A stretch of DNA of 62,205 bases from the NCBI GenBank assembly GCA_022562915.1, contig JADFOJ010000008.1:1-62205 (forward strand), read 5' to 3'. Both the position numbers and the translations under genes were made by a program. Shown here one piece after another: positions 8,642 to 16,812 of this stretch. The stretch's first letter is position 1, and every line of letters starts with the position of its first letter. The notes beneath the pieces were generated by a model. That model was not told the DNA's origin. It made no database searches and was given only the letters and a program-made list of their open reading frames with translations. Source of the stretch: Planctomycetota bacterium (lineage in GTDB: Bacteria; Planctomycetota; Phycisphaerae; Phycisphaerales; SM1A02).

Positions 8642-11600
8642 ATGGGCCGACTGCTGAAGGTTCTCTGGATCTCGATCGCGGTCTTCGCGCCGGCGGCGCG
8701 CTCGGCGGCCGCCCCGCCGGGCTACTACCGCCAGCCGACGATGCACGGTGATCGGCTGGTGTTCGCCAGCGAGGGCGATCTGTGGGCGGCGGCACTGAAC
8801 GGCGATACGGGCCAACCGATCGTCGCCTGGCGGCTCACCTCCAGCGACGGCACCGAGAGCCGGCCGCAGTTGAGCCCGGACGGCCGGTGGGTCGCCTTCA
8901 CCGGTGAGTACGAGGGCAACGCCGATATCTACGTCATGCCCGCCGACGGCGGCGCCCCGACACGGCTCACGTATCACCCCGGGACGGATACGGCGCTGGG
9001 ATGGACACCGGACGGGCGATGGGTGACCTTCGCATCGTCGCGGGCGCAACCCCTGGGGCACCCCGAACTCTGGCGCGTGCGCGCGATCGGTGGCATGCCG
9101 AAGCCCTACGGTTTCGGCGAATGCTCGCAGGTGGCGATGAGCTCGACCGGTCGCCGCATCGCCTTCACGCGCTGGTCCAACGAGAACTGGACGTGGAAAC
9201 GGTATCGCGGCGGAACGGCTCCGGAGATCTGGGTCGGTGACCTCGCGGCGTCGGTCTTCACTCAGATTACCGACGACCCGGCCAACGACCTGTTCCCGAT
9301 GTGGCTGCTGGGTCGCGTGTACTTCCTCTCCGATCGCACGGGAACCGCGAACATCTTTTCGATCTCGCCGGCCGGCAAGGGCCTGAAACAGCACACGACC
9401 TTCGCCGGCGACCCGGCGAACCCGGCGGCTTCCAGCGGGTATGACGTGAAGTGGCCAAGCGCCGACACGCAGCGCCGCGGGACGGCGATCGTCTTCTGCC
9501 AGGGCGGGGCGCTGGCGCTGCTGGACCTCGCCGAAGGCACCGTCACGCGGCTCGACGTCCGGATTGCCAGCGATCGCGTGGCGGCGCGACGGCGTTTCGC
9601 CGACCCGATGGACACCGCCGCCGAGTACGTGCTCTCGCCGCACGGCACGCACCTCATTCTCGGCTCTCGCGGCGAGGTGGTGAGCTTCCCGGTGGAGTCG
9701 GGAGCCGCCGTGCAACTCACCCACACGTCGACGGCGCGCGAATGGGGAGTTCGGTTCCTCGGCGACGATCTGCTGGTCATGATCACCGACGCCACCGGCG
9801 AGCAGCAGGTTGCGATCGCGCCCGCCGACGGCTCGGAGATGCCGTCGCTGATCACCGAGGACCGCGAGGCGTGGCTCTTTCCCCCCGCCGGCTCGCGCGA
9901 CGGGAACTGGATCGCCTTCGGCGACAAGACCCAGCGGCTGCACCTGCTCGACGTCCGGACCCTCGAACGCCGCCAGGTGGACGCCTCCGACGCGTGGGAG
10001 ATCACCGACTACCGGTTCTCGCCGGACAGCCGGTGGCTCGCGTGGGTCAAGCCGATGCCCAACGGGTACGGGATGATCTACATTCACTCGCTGCGCACCG
10101 GCCGGTCGTTCGCGGTGAGCGACGGCCGCCACGACGACCGCGAGCCGCGCTGGGATCCGGCGGGAAAATACCTGTACCTCCTGTCGCGGCGGCACCTGGA
10201 CCCCGTCCTGGGCGAGCTGGACTTCGAGCACGTCTATCTCAGGACGACGCAGGTCTACGCGGTGCCGCTGGCGGAGGCGACCCCCCCGCCGCGACCGCAC
10301 GCCGCGCGAGCCGCGGGGTTCGACCTGCAGGAGTGGGCGGAGGCGCCGGACGAGATCGAGCTGGATGAGTCCGGTGAGGCAATCCCCATGGTCGTCGACA
10401 CGGAGGGACTCATCGACCGCCATTACCTCGTGGCCATGGACCCCGACAACTACGCGCAGCTCGAAGCAGGGTGGGGCTCGGTCCTGGTCCTCGTCCAGCC
10501 GGTCACGGGGCTTCTCGACGACGAGTGGCCGCCGCCGGCTCTCGGAAAGGCGACCTCGACGCTGCGCCGGTACGACCTGGTCGAGCAGGAAGGTCTCACG
10601 CTCGCCGAAGACGTCTCCGGATACAGCGTGAGCGCCGATCGCACGACGATCGCCTGGCCGGCCGAGGGCGGGTTCCAGGTCAGGTCGATTACTCCGCTGG
10701 AGGATTCCAAGCCGCTGGACGTCTCGACGATGCGCCTGCGCATCGACGTCAGGCAGGAGTGGCGGCACATCTTCGACGAGGCGTGGCGGTTGCAGCGCGA
10801 CTTCTACTGGGCGCCGAACTTCGCCGGCGTGGACTGGCCCGCCATGAAGACGCGGTATGGGGCGCTGCTGCCGAGGATCGGTACGCGGCAGGAGCTCAAT
10901 GCCGTGATCGGCGAGATGATCGGCGAGCTTGGCACCAGCCACACCTACGTCCGGGGGGGACAGGTGCACGACGCCGTCGAGCCCGTCTCGGTCGGGTTGC
11001 TCGGCGCCGACATCGAGTTCGACGGCCAGGCGTTCCGGGTCACGCGCATCCTGCCGCGGCTCTCGTGGGACGAGCTTCTGGCGAGCCCGCTGGCGGCGCC
11101 GCACCTGGGTGTCACCGTCGGGACCGTCATCAGGGCGATCAACGGTGTCGCGCTGGGGCCCGCCTCGAACATCTACGACCTGCTCCAGGACCGGGCGGGC
11201 ACGCTCGTTCGTGTCACGATCAGCGATGACGCGCAGGGACGCAACACGCGCACGATCGAGGTCAAGGCCTTGGAGAGTGAGCAGCCGCTTCGCTATGCGG
11301 CGTGGGTCCGGGCCAACGAGCGTTTCGTGCGCGAGCAGTCCGACGGCGTGCTCGGCTACCTGCACATCCCGGACATGGGCGGCGAGGGGCTCGCCGCGTT
11401 CAGCCGGGCGTTCTATCCGCAGATCGAGAGCAAGGGTCTCATCATCGACGTGCGCGACAACGGCGGCGGGTTCGTGAGCCAGATGATCATCCAGCGCCTC
11501 AGTCGCAAGGTGTGGGCGTTCATGAAACCGCGTCACGGCCTGACCGAGCGCTACCCGCGGAAGTCGCTGTACGGTCACATGGTGGTGCTCATCGACCAGT

Positions 11601-11947
11601 TCGCCGGCTCCGACGGGGACATCTTCCCGGAGTCGTTCAGGCTCAACGAGCTGGGGCCGCTGATCGGCACCCGTACCTGGGGCGGCGTCGTGGGTATCCG
11701 GGGTGACAAGCCGTTCGTGGACATGGGTCTCTCCACGCAGCCGGAGTTCGCGTGGTGGGAGCCGACGCGCGGCTGGTCACTGGAGAACGCGGGCGTGACG
11801 CCTGACATCGAGGTGGTCATTCGCCCGGAGGACCGCATCGGGGGCCGCGACCCGCAACTCGAAAAGGCAGTCGAGGTGCTGCTGGAGAAGTTGCGCGACG
11901 ATCCCATGGAACTGCCCCCCGCGCCGCCGTGGCCGGTGCGGCGGTAG
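8642..11947 (+). CDS. Tricorn-type protease (TolB-like propeller, PDZ, S41 peptidase core)
   Basis: A 1101-residue secreted protein with a signal peptide (ISIAVFAPAARSAAA). It has TolB/WD40-like propeller repeats over the first 700 or so residues (S-P-D-G-R-W-V-A-F-T type blades), then a C1 domain, a PDZ domain and an S41-like core. Catalytic candidates match Thermoplasma tricorn: His767 in GELGTSHTY and Ser990-Asp991 in AGSDGD, followed by the IGTRTWGG region. The family degrades oligopeptides after endoproteases; here it would act in the periplasm. GAGGGG 6 nt before ATG 8642 supports this start over GTG 8636. A TATCCT box lies at 8604-8609. Confidence 0.93.
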   Translation: MGRLLKVLWISIAVFAPAARSAAAPPGYYRQPTMHGDRLVFASEGDLWAAALNGDTGQPIVAWRLTSSDGTESRPQLSPDGRWVAFTGEYEGNADIYVMPADGGAPTRLTYHPGTDTALGWTPDGRWVTFASSRAQPLGHPELWRVRAIGGMPKPYGFGECSQVAMSSTGRRIAFTRWSNENWTWKRYRGGTAPEIWVGDLAASVFTQITDDPANDLFPMWLLGRVYFLSDRTGTANIFSISPAGKGLKQHTTFAGDPANPAASSGYDVKWPSADTQRRGTAIVFCQGGALALLDLAEGTVTRLDVRIASDRVAARRRFADPMDTAAEYVLSPHGTHLILGSRGEVVSFPVESGAAVQLTHTSTAREWGVRFLGDDLLVMITDATGEQQVAIAPADGSEMPSLITEDREAWLFPPAGSRDGNWIAFGDKTQRLHLLDVRTLERRQVDASDAWEITDYRFSPDSRWLAWVKPMPNGYGMIYIHSLRTGRSFAVSDGRHDDREPRWDPAGKYLYLLSRRHLDPVLGELDFEHVYLRTTQVYAVPLAEATPPPRPHAARAAGFDLQEWAEAPDEIELDESGEAIPMVVDTEGLIDRHYLVAMDPDNYAQLEAGWGSVLVLVQPVTGLLDDEWPPPALGKATSTLRRYDLVEQEGLTLAEDVSGYSVSADRTTIAWPAEGGFQVRSITPLEDSKPLDVSTMRLRIDVRQEWRHIFDEAWRLQRDFYWAPNFAGVDWPAMKTRYGALLPRIGTRQELNAVIGEMIGELGTSHTYVRGGQVHDAVEPVSVGLLGADIEFDGQAFRVTRILPRLSWDELLASPLAAPHLGVTVGTVIRAINGVALGPASNIYDLLQDRAGTLVRVTISDDAQGRNTRTIEVKALESEQPLRYAAWVRANERFVREQSDGVLGYLHIPDMGGEGLAAFSRAFYPQIESKGLIIDVRDNGGGFVSQMIIQRLSRKVWAFMKPRHGLTERYPRKSLYGHMVVLIDQFAGSDGDIFPESFRLNELGPLIGTRTWGGVVGIRGDKPFVDMGLSTQPEFAWWEPTRGWSLENAGVTPDIEVVIRPEDRIGGRDPQLEKAVEVLLEKLRDDPMELPPAPPWPVRR

Positions 11948-12025
11948 GGGCACGACCCGCCTGTGCCCTGGATGTGCCGCGTGTTCCTTGGATGCAGCGC
12001 CTGTTCCTTCGTTGCGACGTTCAAC

Positions 12026-12211
12026 CACGGGCGAGTCCGCCGGCTTCGCCGTCGGTCTCGACCGTGCCACCCTCGGAGTTGCGGCTTCCCCCTTGTGCGT
12101 CCGGCGCAGACTCTCTGGGTGGCACGGTCGAGCTTGCTCGCCCGTGTCTTCGGACGTCGCTCCACGGGCGAGCTCGTCCGCCTGCGGCGGACTCCCTCGA
12201 CCGTGCCACCC
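12026..12211. repeat. Dispersed palindromic repeat, family A (half unit plus full unit) in a convergent gap
   Basis: The 270-bp gap between convergent genes holds one half unit (12026-12072: CACGGGCGAG ... CTCGACCGTGCCACCC) and one full unit (12117-12211). The full unit has perfect 16-bp outer arms GGGTGGCACGGTCGAG at 12117-12132 and 12196-12211, and perfect inner arms CTCGCCCGTG / CACGGGCGAG at 12137-12146 and 12163-12172. Copies recur at 22140 and 27130, with a partial one at 60241. The positions suggest a 3'-end or termination role. Confidence 0.85.
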
Positions 12212-12217
12212 CTCCTT

Positions 12218-13786
12218 TTACTCGAACGACCCGCGCTGCCGGATCCGAAAGTCGTTGAGTGATGCGAGCGCCGCCACCGGCAGTGTCGCCACCGCGTTGA
12301 ACCGGTCGATGATCTCCTGCGGCTCGTCGACGGCGAGCGACGCCAGTGTCATCCACTTGTTGTCCAGGAGATCCCGGAGGTCCGCCGTGGTGTTGCGGGC
12401 GTGACCCGGTGGGTACATGACCAGGCCGCTGTCGTACATCTCGCCGTCGTCGGCGGTGATAATCACCGACGTCGGGATCCCGTCGGGGTACTGTGCGTCG
12501 TAGTCGGGTCCGCCGTGGTCGAAGGTGATCTTCTCCATGATCGCCCGCGTGCCCGGGTGCATGATCGCATCGCGCGAGTAGTCCATGGGCACGAGCATGA
12601 GCTTCTTCCACGCCTCATCGTCCGTGCCGAGCACGTCCGGGCCGTACTCGCCGGCAAGCTCCCGGGCCTTGCGCACGGTGGTGGCGATGATGTACAGCAT
12701 CGAGTGGTCCGCGGACTGGCGGGTACGAGGGTCGCGCTTGGCGGGGTCGCCGATGATCCCGAAGGCGGGCTCGTACGCGAGCACCTTCATCGCGGCGATC
12801 CGGTCGGGCGACGCAAGCAACCCGGGGTGCTGCCGGAGCAACGCGATCACGCCGCCGAGGGCCCCGGCGGACTGGTGCTCGTAGAGCCCCAGCTTGAAGT
12901 GCATGCCCATGATTGCGAAGTCGTCGCCGGAGTGAGTCAGGATCAGGTCAAAGGGTGACGTGTCGTCCGGGGTATTCTCGAAGAACCGGAAGATCGCCTC
13001 GGGATTCCGCAGGATGTCCGCCGGGCCTGCGAAGCCGCGCATCGAACGCTGCATGCTCAGCACGGCGACCTCCGCACTGATCGCCGCCGAGGCGCCCTTG
13101 GAGTCCGAAAGCTGCCGGCCCGCGCGGATCGCGCGCCAGGGGATGTAGTGCGCGACGACCATACCGATCGCCGACTCGATCTGTCCCGGCGTCGCACCGA
13201 GCATCGCCCCGTACGTCGCCGCGGAAGCGATCGCGCCGTGTACGACGTGATCGATCTTGTAGCTCTTGAGGCTGAAGACCTCGGCGAGGCGGCCGCGGAT
13301 CTCATCCAGCAGGAGCATTGCCCGCAGGGCATCGGCGCCGTCGCGCCCTGCGACCTGGGCCGCGGCGATCGCGACGGGATAGAAATCGTTGTGGCCGAAC
13401 TCGCCGGCGTTGTGGCCGGCGGCGGGGTTGTACCCGAAGTTGGTCCCGTTGGCGTCCCACTCGCGCACGGCCGCGCAGTTGGCGAGGAGCGCCTTCTCCG
13501 GGGCGACCGGCGTTGTCGAGCCGAGGATCGTCGCGCCCCCGCCCCCGGCGTGCTCATAGGCGAGGGCCTCCTGCCGCAGGACGCCCGGGGCGTTGGTGCC
13601 CATGGCGATCGCGGAGATCCCGCAGATCATGCTGTCCGTGAAGAACATCACCGTGCGGTCCAGCGCGGCGGTGCCCGGCTCGCCGAGGGCGCCGTTCATG
13701 AAGTCAACGGCATAGCGGCCGAGCCCCAGCGCCTGGTTCTCGAAACGGGACAACGTGATCGCGGTCCGGCTCGCGGTGGTCGTCAT
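12218..13786 (-). CDS. prpD: MmgE/PrpD-family dehydratase (2-methylcitrate dehydratase-like)
   Basis: A 522-residue protein matching the MmgE/PrpD family throughout, including VREWDANGTNF, GHNDFYPVAIAAAQ, KIDHVVHGA and the conserved S-D-S-K-G-A-S-A-A stretch. PrpD dehydrates 2-methylcitrate in propionate breakdown; other members act on cis-aconitate or related acids, so the exact substrate is not fixed by sequence. No prpB or prpC neighbour is present. The ATG at 13786 is preceded by no clear Shine-Dalgarno. The gene is followed 30 bp upstream in the same direction by the vWA gene (13817-15217), so the two may be cotranscribed with the vWA gene first. Confidence 0.88.
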   Translation of the reverse strand: MTTTASRTAITLSRFENQALGLGRYAVDFMNGALGEPGTAALDRTVMFFTDSMICGISAIAMGTNAPGVLRQEALAYEHAGGGGATILGSTTPVAPEKALLANCAAVREWDANGTNFGYNPAAGHNAGEFGHNDFYPVAIAAAQVAGRDGADALRAMLLLDEIRGRLAEVFSLKSYKIDHVVHGAIASAATYGAMLGATPGQIESAIGMVVAHYIPWRAIRAGRQLSDSKGASAAISAEVAVLSMQRSMRGFAGPADILRNPEAIFRFFENTPDDTSPFDLILTHSGDDFAIMGMHFKLGLYEHQSAGALGGVIALLRQHPGLLASPDRIAAMKVLAYEPAFGIIGDPAKRDPRTRQSADHSMLYIIATTVRKARELAGEYGPDVLGTDDEAWKKLMLVPMDYSRDAIMHPGTRAIMEKITFDHGGPDYDAQYPDGIPTSVIITADDGEMYDSGLVMYPPGHARNTTADLRDLLDNKWMTLASLAVDEPQEIIDRFNAVATLPVAALASLNDFRIRQRGSFE

Positions 13787-13816
13787 GGTGACGACAGTGT
13801 ACGGAGTACCTGGGAT

Positions 13817-15217
13817 TCAGTCCGAGTGGGCGTGATGCCTTCGGAGATACCGCCGGTACTGAACGTCCTTGGCAAGCTGCTGCCGGGCGTCCGCGTGGCC
13901 GTGCAGCATCCCGGACTCGCTTGCCTCGGTGAGCTCGGTCATGAAGTGATTGAGCATGAACGTTCGGTTGAGCAACTGCTGGTCGCGAGTGTCGATGGCC
14001 CAGCGGCGGGCGCTGGTGTACTGCCGGTCGAAGAGCTCGACGGCGTGATGGAAGCCCTCTTCATCCAGGCCCAGGATGGCTTCCTCGGCGTGCTCCACGG
14101 CCTCGGTGACACCCGCGTAGAGGACGATGCCGCGGTCGGCGCTGCTGCGTATCAGCGCGTGGTCGGTCTCCGCCAGCGCGACCGCGTTGACCTGCGCTAC
14201 CTCGATCTGTCGCACCCCGAGGTCCGTTCGGTCGAACGTCAGGCGGTACTCGATGGTGGCCACCTCGCCGACGAGGAAGTTCCGTGGCGCCAGGCGCAGC
14301 AGCAGGACGGTGTGCTCACCCTGGCGGACGTCGCCGAGGTCGAACCGGAACCCGTCCACCGGCTCCTCCATCAGCCAGCCGGGCACGCTCGTGATCTGCA
14401 GGGCCTCCGGTACGGTGACCTCGACCACGACGTTCTGGGCGACGACGGTGAGCAAACCGTTGAGTTCCGCCGCCATCGCGGCCGCGATCTCCTCGGGCCG
14501 CCGGACGTAGGAGTACCGGCCGCCGCCATCCTCGGCCAGCGCGATGAGCACTTTCTCGTCGAAGTCCTTGCCGCAACCCATTGTCGACAGAGTGATTCCG
14601 CGGTCACGCCCCATCCGGGCGATCCGGCAGAGCCCGCGGGGGTCGGTGACGCCGCGATTGGCCTGACCGTCCGTCAGGACGATGACCCGCTTGACCTGGT
14701 CGGGAGTCGCCAGCGAGTTGACCTGGGCGAACGCTTCCAGCAGCCCCGCGCTGAGGTTGGTCCAACCCTCCGGTGAAATCTCATCGAGGCGGTGGTCGAG
14801 GAACTCCCTGTTCACCGCCGCCCCTGCTGGCGACAGGACCGTCGCCTTCTGGTTGAAAGCGATCACCGAGACGACGTCGCGCTCGGAGAGGTTCTCGATG
14901 ATGAGCCGCGCCGCCATCATCGCGCGCATGAACTTGTCCTCGTGGGCCATCGATCCCGACTGGTCGATGACGAGGGCCAGGTTCAGGGGTGGCCGCTGCG
15001 GCAACGCCGGGTTCGGCGCCGCGGCGAGATCGATCTTGAGCGTCAACGCGTCCGGCAGCGACCTGCTGTACGCGGTATGGCTCAGGGCCGCGTGAATGAT
15101 CAGCGGGCCGCCCTCGATCGGCGCCGGAGCTTCCGAGTTCTCCGGACTGACCAGACCCATGGCGACTATCACGGGCACCCAGCCGAGGGCCCACGTTCGA
15201 TACATCTCTGGTGGCAT
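13817..15217 (-). CDS. Secreted von Willebrand factor type A domain protein
   Basis: A 466-residue protein. A hydrophobic N-terminal signal segment (WALGWVPVIVAMGLVSPENS) is followed by a vWA domain with an intact MIDAS motif, DQSGSM at 85-90, and downstream VIVLTDGQANRGV. The C-terminal half is beta-rich and then helical, with no recognised domain; it resembles YfbK-like vWA proteins. vWA domains bind divalent metal and mediate protein contacts, but the partner is unknown. GGGAGGT centred about 8 nt before ATG 15217 fixes the start; the frame is open further upstream but has no ribosome site. Confidence 0.85.
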   Translation of the reverse strand: MPPEMYRTWALGWVPVIVAMGLVSPENSEAPAPIEGGPLIIHAALSHTAYSRSLPDALTLKIDLAAAPNPALPQRPPLNLALVIDQSGSMAHEDKFMRAMMAARLIIENLSERDVVSVIAFNQKATVLSPAGAAVNREFLDHRLDEISPEGWTNLSAGLLEAFAQVNSLATPDQVKRVIVLTDGQANRGVTDPRGLCRIARMGRDRGITLSTMGCGKDFDEKVLIALAEDGGGRYSYVRRPEEIAAAMAAELNGLLTVVAQNVVVEVTVPEALQITSVPGWLMEEPVDGFRFDLGDVRQGEHTVLLLRLAPRNFLVGEVATIEYRLTFDRTDLGVRQIEVAQVNAVALAETDHALIRSSADRGIVLYAGVTEAVEHAEEAILGLDEEGFHHAVELFDRQYTSARRWAIDTRDQQLLNRTFMLNHFMTELTEASESGMLHGHADARQQLAKDVQYRRYLRRHHAHSD

Positions 15218-15420
15218 GACCGACCTCCCTTTGGCAGTATGCGCCACATGAGGCACAAGGCAGGGAGGGTCATTCCCGCGATTTTGGGTTATTCCGCAGA
15301 ATCTATGGACCAGCTCGTCGTGACCGTACACAACAGGCCGCGGCTCTTGTTGGTTTCACGGCGCGGCACACTCGGCCTGTCACCGTCGATTCCGGACAGA
15401 AGCAAGCAAGTGACTGGAAC

Positions 15421-15449
15421 TTGTGTTTCCGGGGGAGCGGGGTTACAGT
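15421..15449 (+). promoter_or_regulatory. Candidate sigma70-like promoter for the HAF-repeat gene
   Basis: TTGTGT at 15421-15426, a 17-bp spacer and TACAGT at 15444-15449, followed by about 60 nt of leader before ATG 15510. The spacing and the match to the TAnnnT box seen before other genes here support it. It was identified by eye only. Confidence 0.45.
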
Positions 15450-15509
15450 TGTGCTCGGAAAGCCCGGCAGTGGAACGTCCTGGTAGAGAGGACTGGAGGC
15501 GTCGAGGCC

Positions 15510-16769
15510 ATGGCGGAGTCATCAGCAAGATGGTCTGACTGGAGAGCCCGAGGCATATTGGCGGTGGTGCTCGCGCTGGCAGTGGATGCCACGAGCGCGC
15601 AAATCCCATGTGGCTATCAAGTCCTGATACTACAAGGCCCGTCGTGCCCGCCTTTGAATATCCCGCCCCCGACCACCGCCACGGGAGTGAACGACCTCGG
15701 CGATGTGGTCGGGCACTACTCCCAATGCGGCGCTGCCTCCGGCAATGATGCTTATCTCTGGACGCGCGAAACCGGCATGACCACGCTTGATCGCCTGCCG
15801 GGGGTGTTGTCGGCGACCAGCGCAGACGTCAACGACACTCTTCAGATCGCCGGCACCATGGGCGGGATTGTGACTCCCGTCCGTGCCTATCTCTACGACC
15901 AAGGCGTATGGTTCGATCTCGGTGTCCTGCCCGGCGCTGACGGAAGCGGTGCGGGTGCCCTGAGCGAACAGGGCAAAGTCGTCGGTTGGTCGAGCAACAC
16001 TATCAGCGGGCCCCATGAGGCTTTCCGCTGGAAAGACGGGCCGATGGTTGGTCTCGACCTCCCCATCGGACCAAACAGTGGTGCGGCGGATATCTATGAG
16101 GCCAACGACCAGATCGTTGGTTGGATGGGTGCCAATACGTTCGACCGGCGCGCATTCCTATGGGAGGGTGGCCAAGTCACCGATCTCGGCGTGATCCCGG
16201 GCGGTTTTACCGGGAGCGCAACGGCAATCAATAGCGCGGGCCAGATCACCATCGGTGGGCAATTCAACTCGGACCACCCGCGGGCCTTCATCAGTGGTGG
16301 GTTCCTCTGGAAGGACGTTCAATGGACTGATCTGGGAATGCTGCCAGGTTATGACTCCATGGCCGTCACAGGCTTGAACGATTCGGCGACAGTGGCGGGA
16401 TGGTGCCGCGCCATCGAGAGCAGCAACGCGCCGGACGCTGGTTTCGTCTGGCACGACGGCGCAATGATCAACTTGAATGATCTGATCTCGTGCGACCTCG
16501 GCCTCCAAATCCAACGTGCGGAGGCGATCAACAATGCCGGCCAGATCGTGGGGCGCGCGCTCGACTCGGAGGGTATCGTGGTGGCGTTCGTCCTGACGCC
16601 GTCTGAGAATCCCCCCGGCGATCTCGACGGCGACTGTCAGGTTGGAATCATCGACTTTCTGGAACTTCTCTCTCACTGGGGACCGTGTGAGGGTTGCCCC
16701 GCCGACCTTGACGGTGACGGGATCGTCGGCATCCTCGATTTCCTTAGCCTGCTCGCCAACTGGGGATAG
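15510..16769 (+). CDS. Secreted HAF-repeat protein with paired dockerin-like C-terminal modules
   Basis: A 419-residue protein with a signal peptide ending near ATSAQ. About seven HAF-type repeats follow, with cores such as GVNDLGDVVGHY, AINSAGQITIGG and AINNAGQIVGRA alternating with FLW-x-x-G strands; they are predicted to fold as a beta-propeller. From residue about 370 come two dockerin-like modules (GDLDGDCQVGIIDFLELL..W and DLDGDGIVGILDFLSLL..W) with Ca-loop-type Asp spacing. The role is unknown; a cell-surface or matrix protein is likely. GGAGG upstream supports ATG 15510. The beta-helix gene follows after 43 bp, also dockerin-tailed, and both look lower in GC than neighbouring genes. 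Confidence 0.85.
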   Translation: MAESSARWSDWRARGILAVVLALAVDATSAQIPCGYQVLILQGPSCPPLNIPPPTTATGVNDLGDVVGHYSQCGAASGNDAYLWTRETGMTTLDRLPGVLSATSADVNDTLQIAGTMGGIVTPVRAYLYDQGVWFDLGVLPGADGSGAGALSEQGKVVGWSSNTISGPHEAFRWKDGPMVGLDLPIGPNSGAADIYEANDQIVGWMGANTFDRRAFLWEGGQVTDLGVIPGGFTGSATAINSAGQITIGGQFNSDHPRAFISGGFLWKDVQWTDLGMLPGYDSMAVTGLNDSATVAGWCRAIESSNAPDAGFVWHDGAMINLNDLISCDLGLQIQRAEAINNAGQIVGRALDSEGIVVAFVLTPSENPPGDLDGDCQVGIIDFLELLSHWGPCEGCPADLDGDGIVGILDFLSLLANWG

Positions 16770-16812
16770 TACCGAGCGCGATAGTGGCGTCTTCACAAGA
16801 AAGAGGCATCCT

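Noticed and set aside
8609..11578. 989-residue open frame on the minus strand opposite the tricorn gene
   Set aside because: Antisense shadow of a well-supported gene: Arg/Pro/His-rich, no domains; long antisense frames are expected at this GC content.
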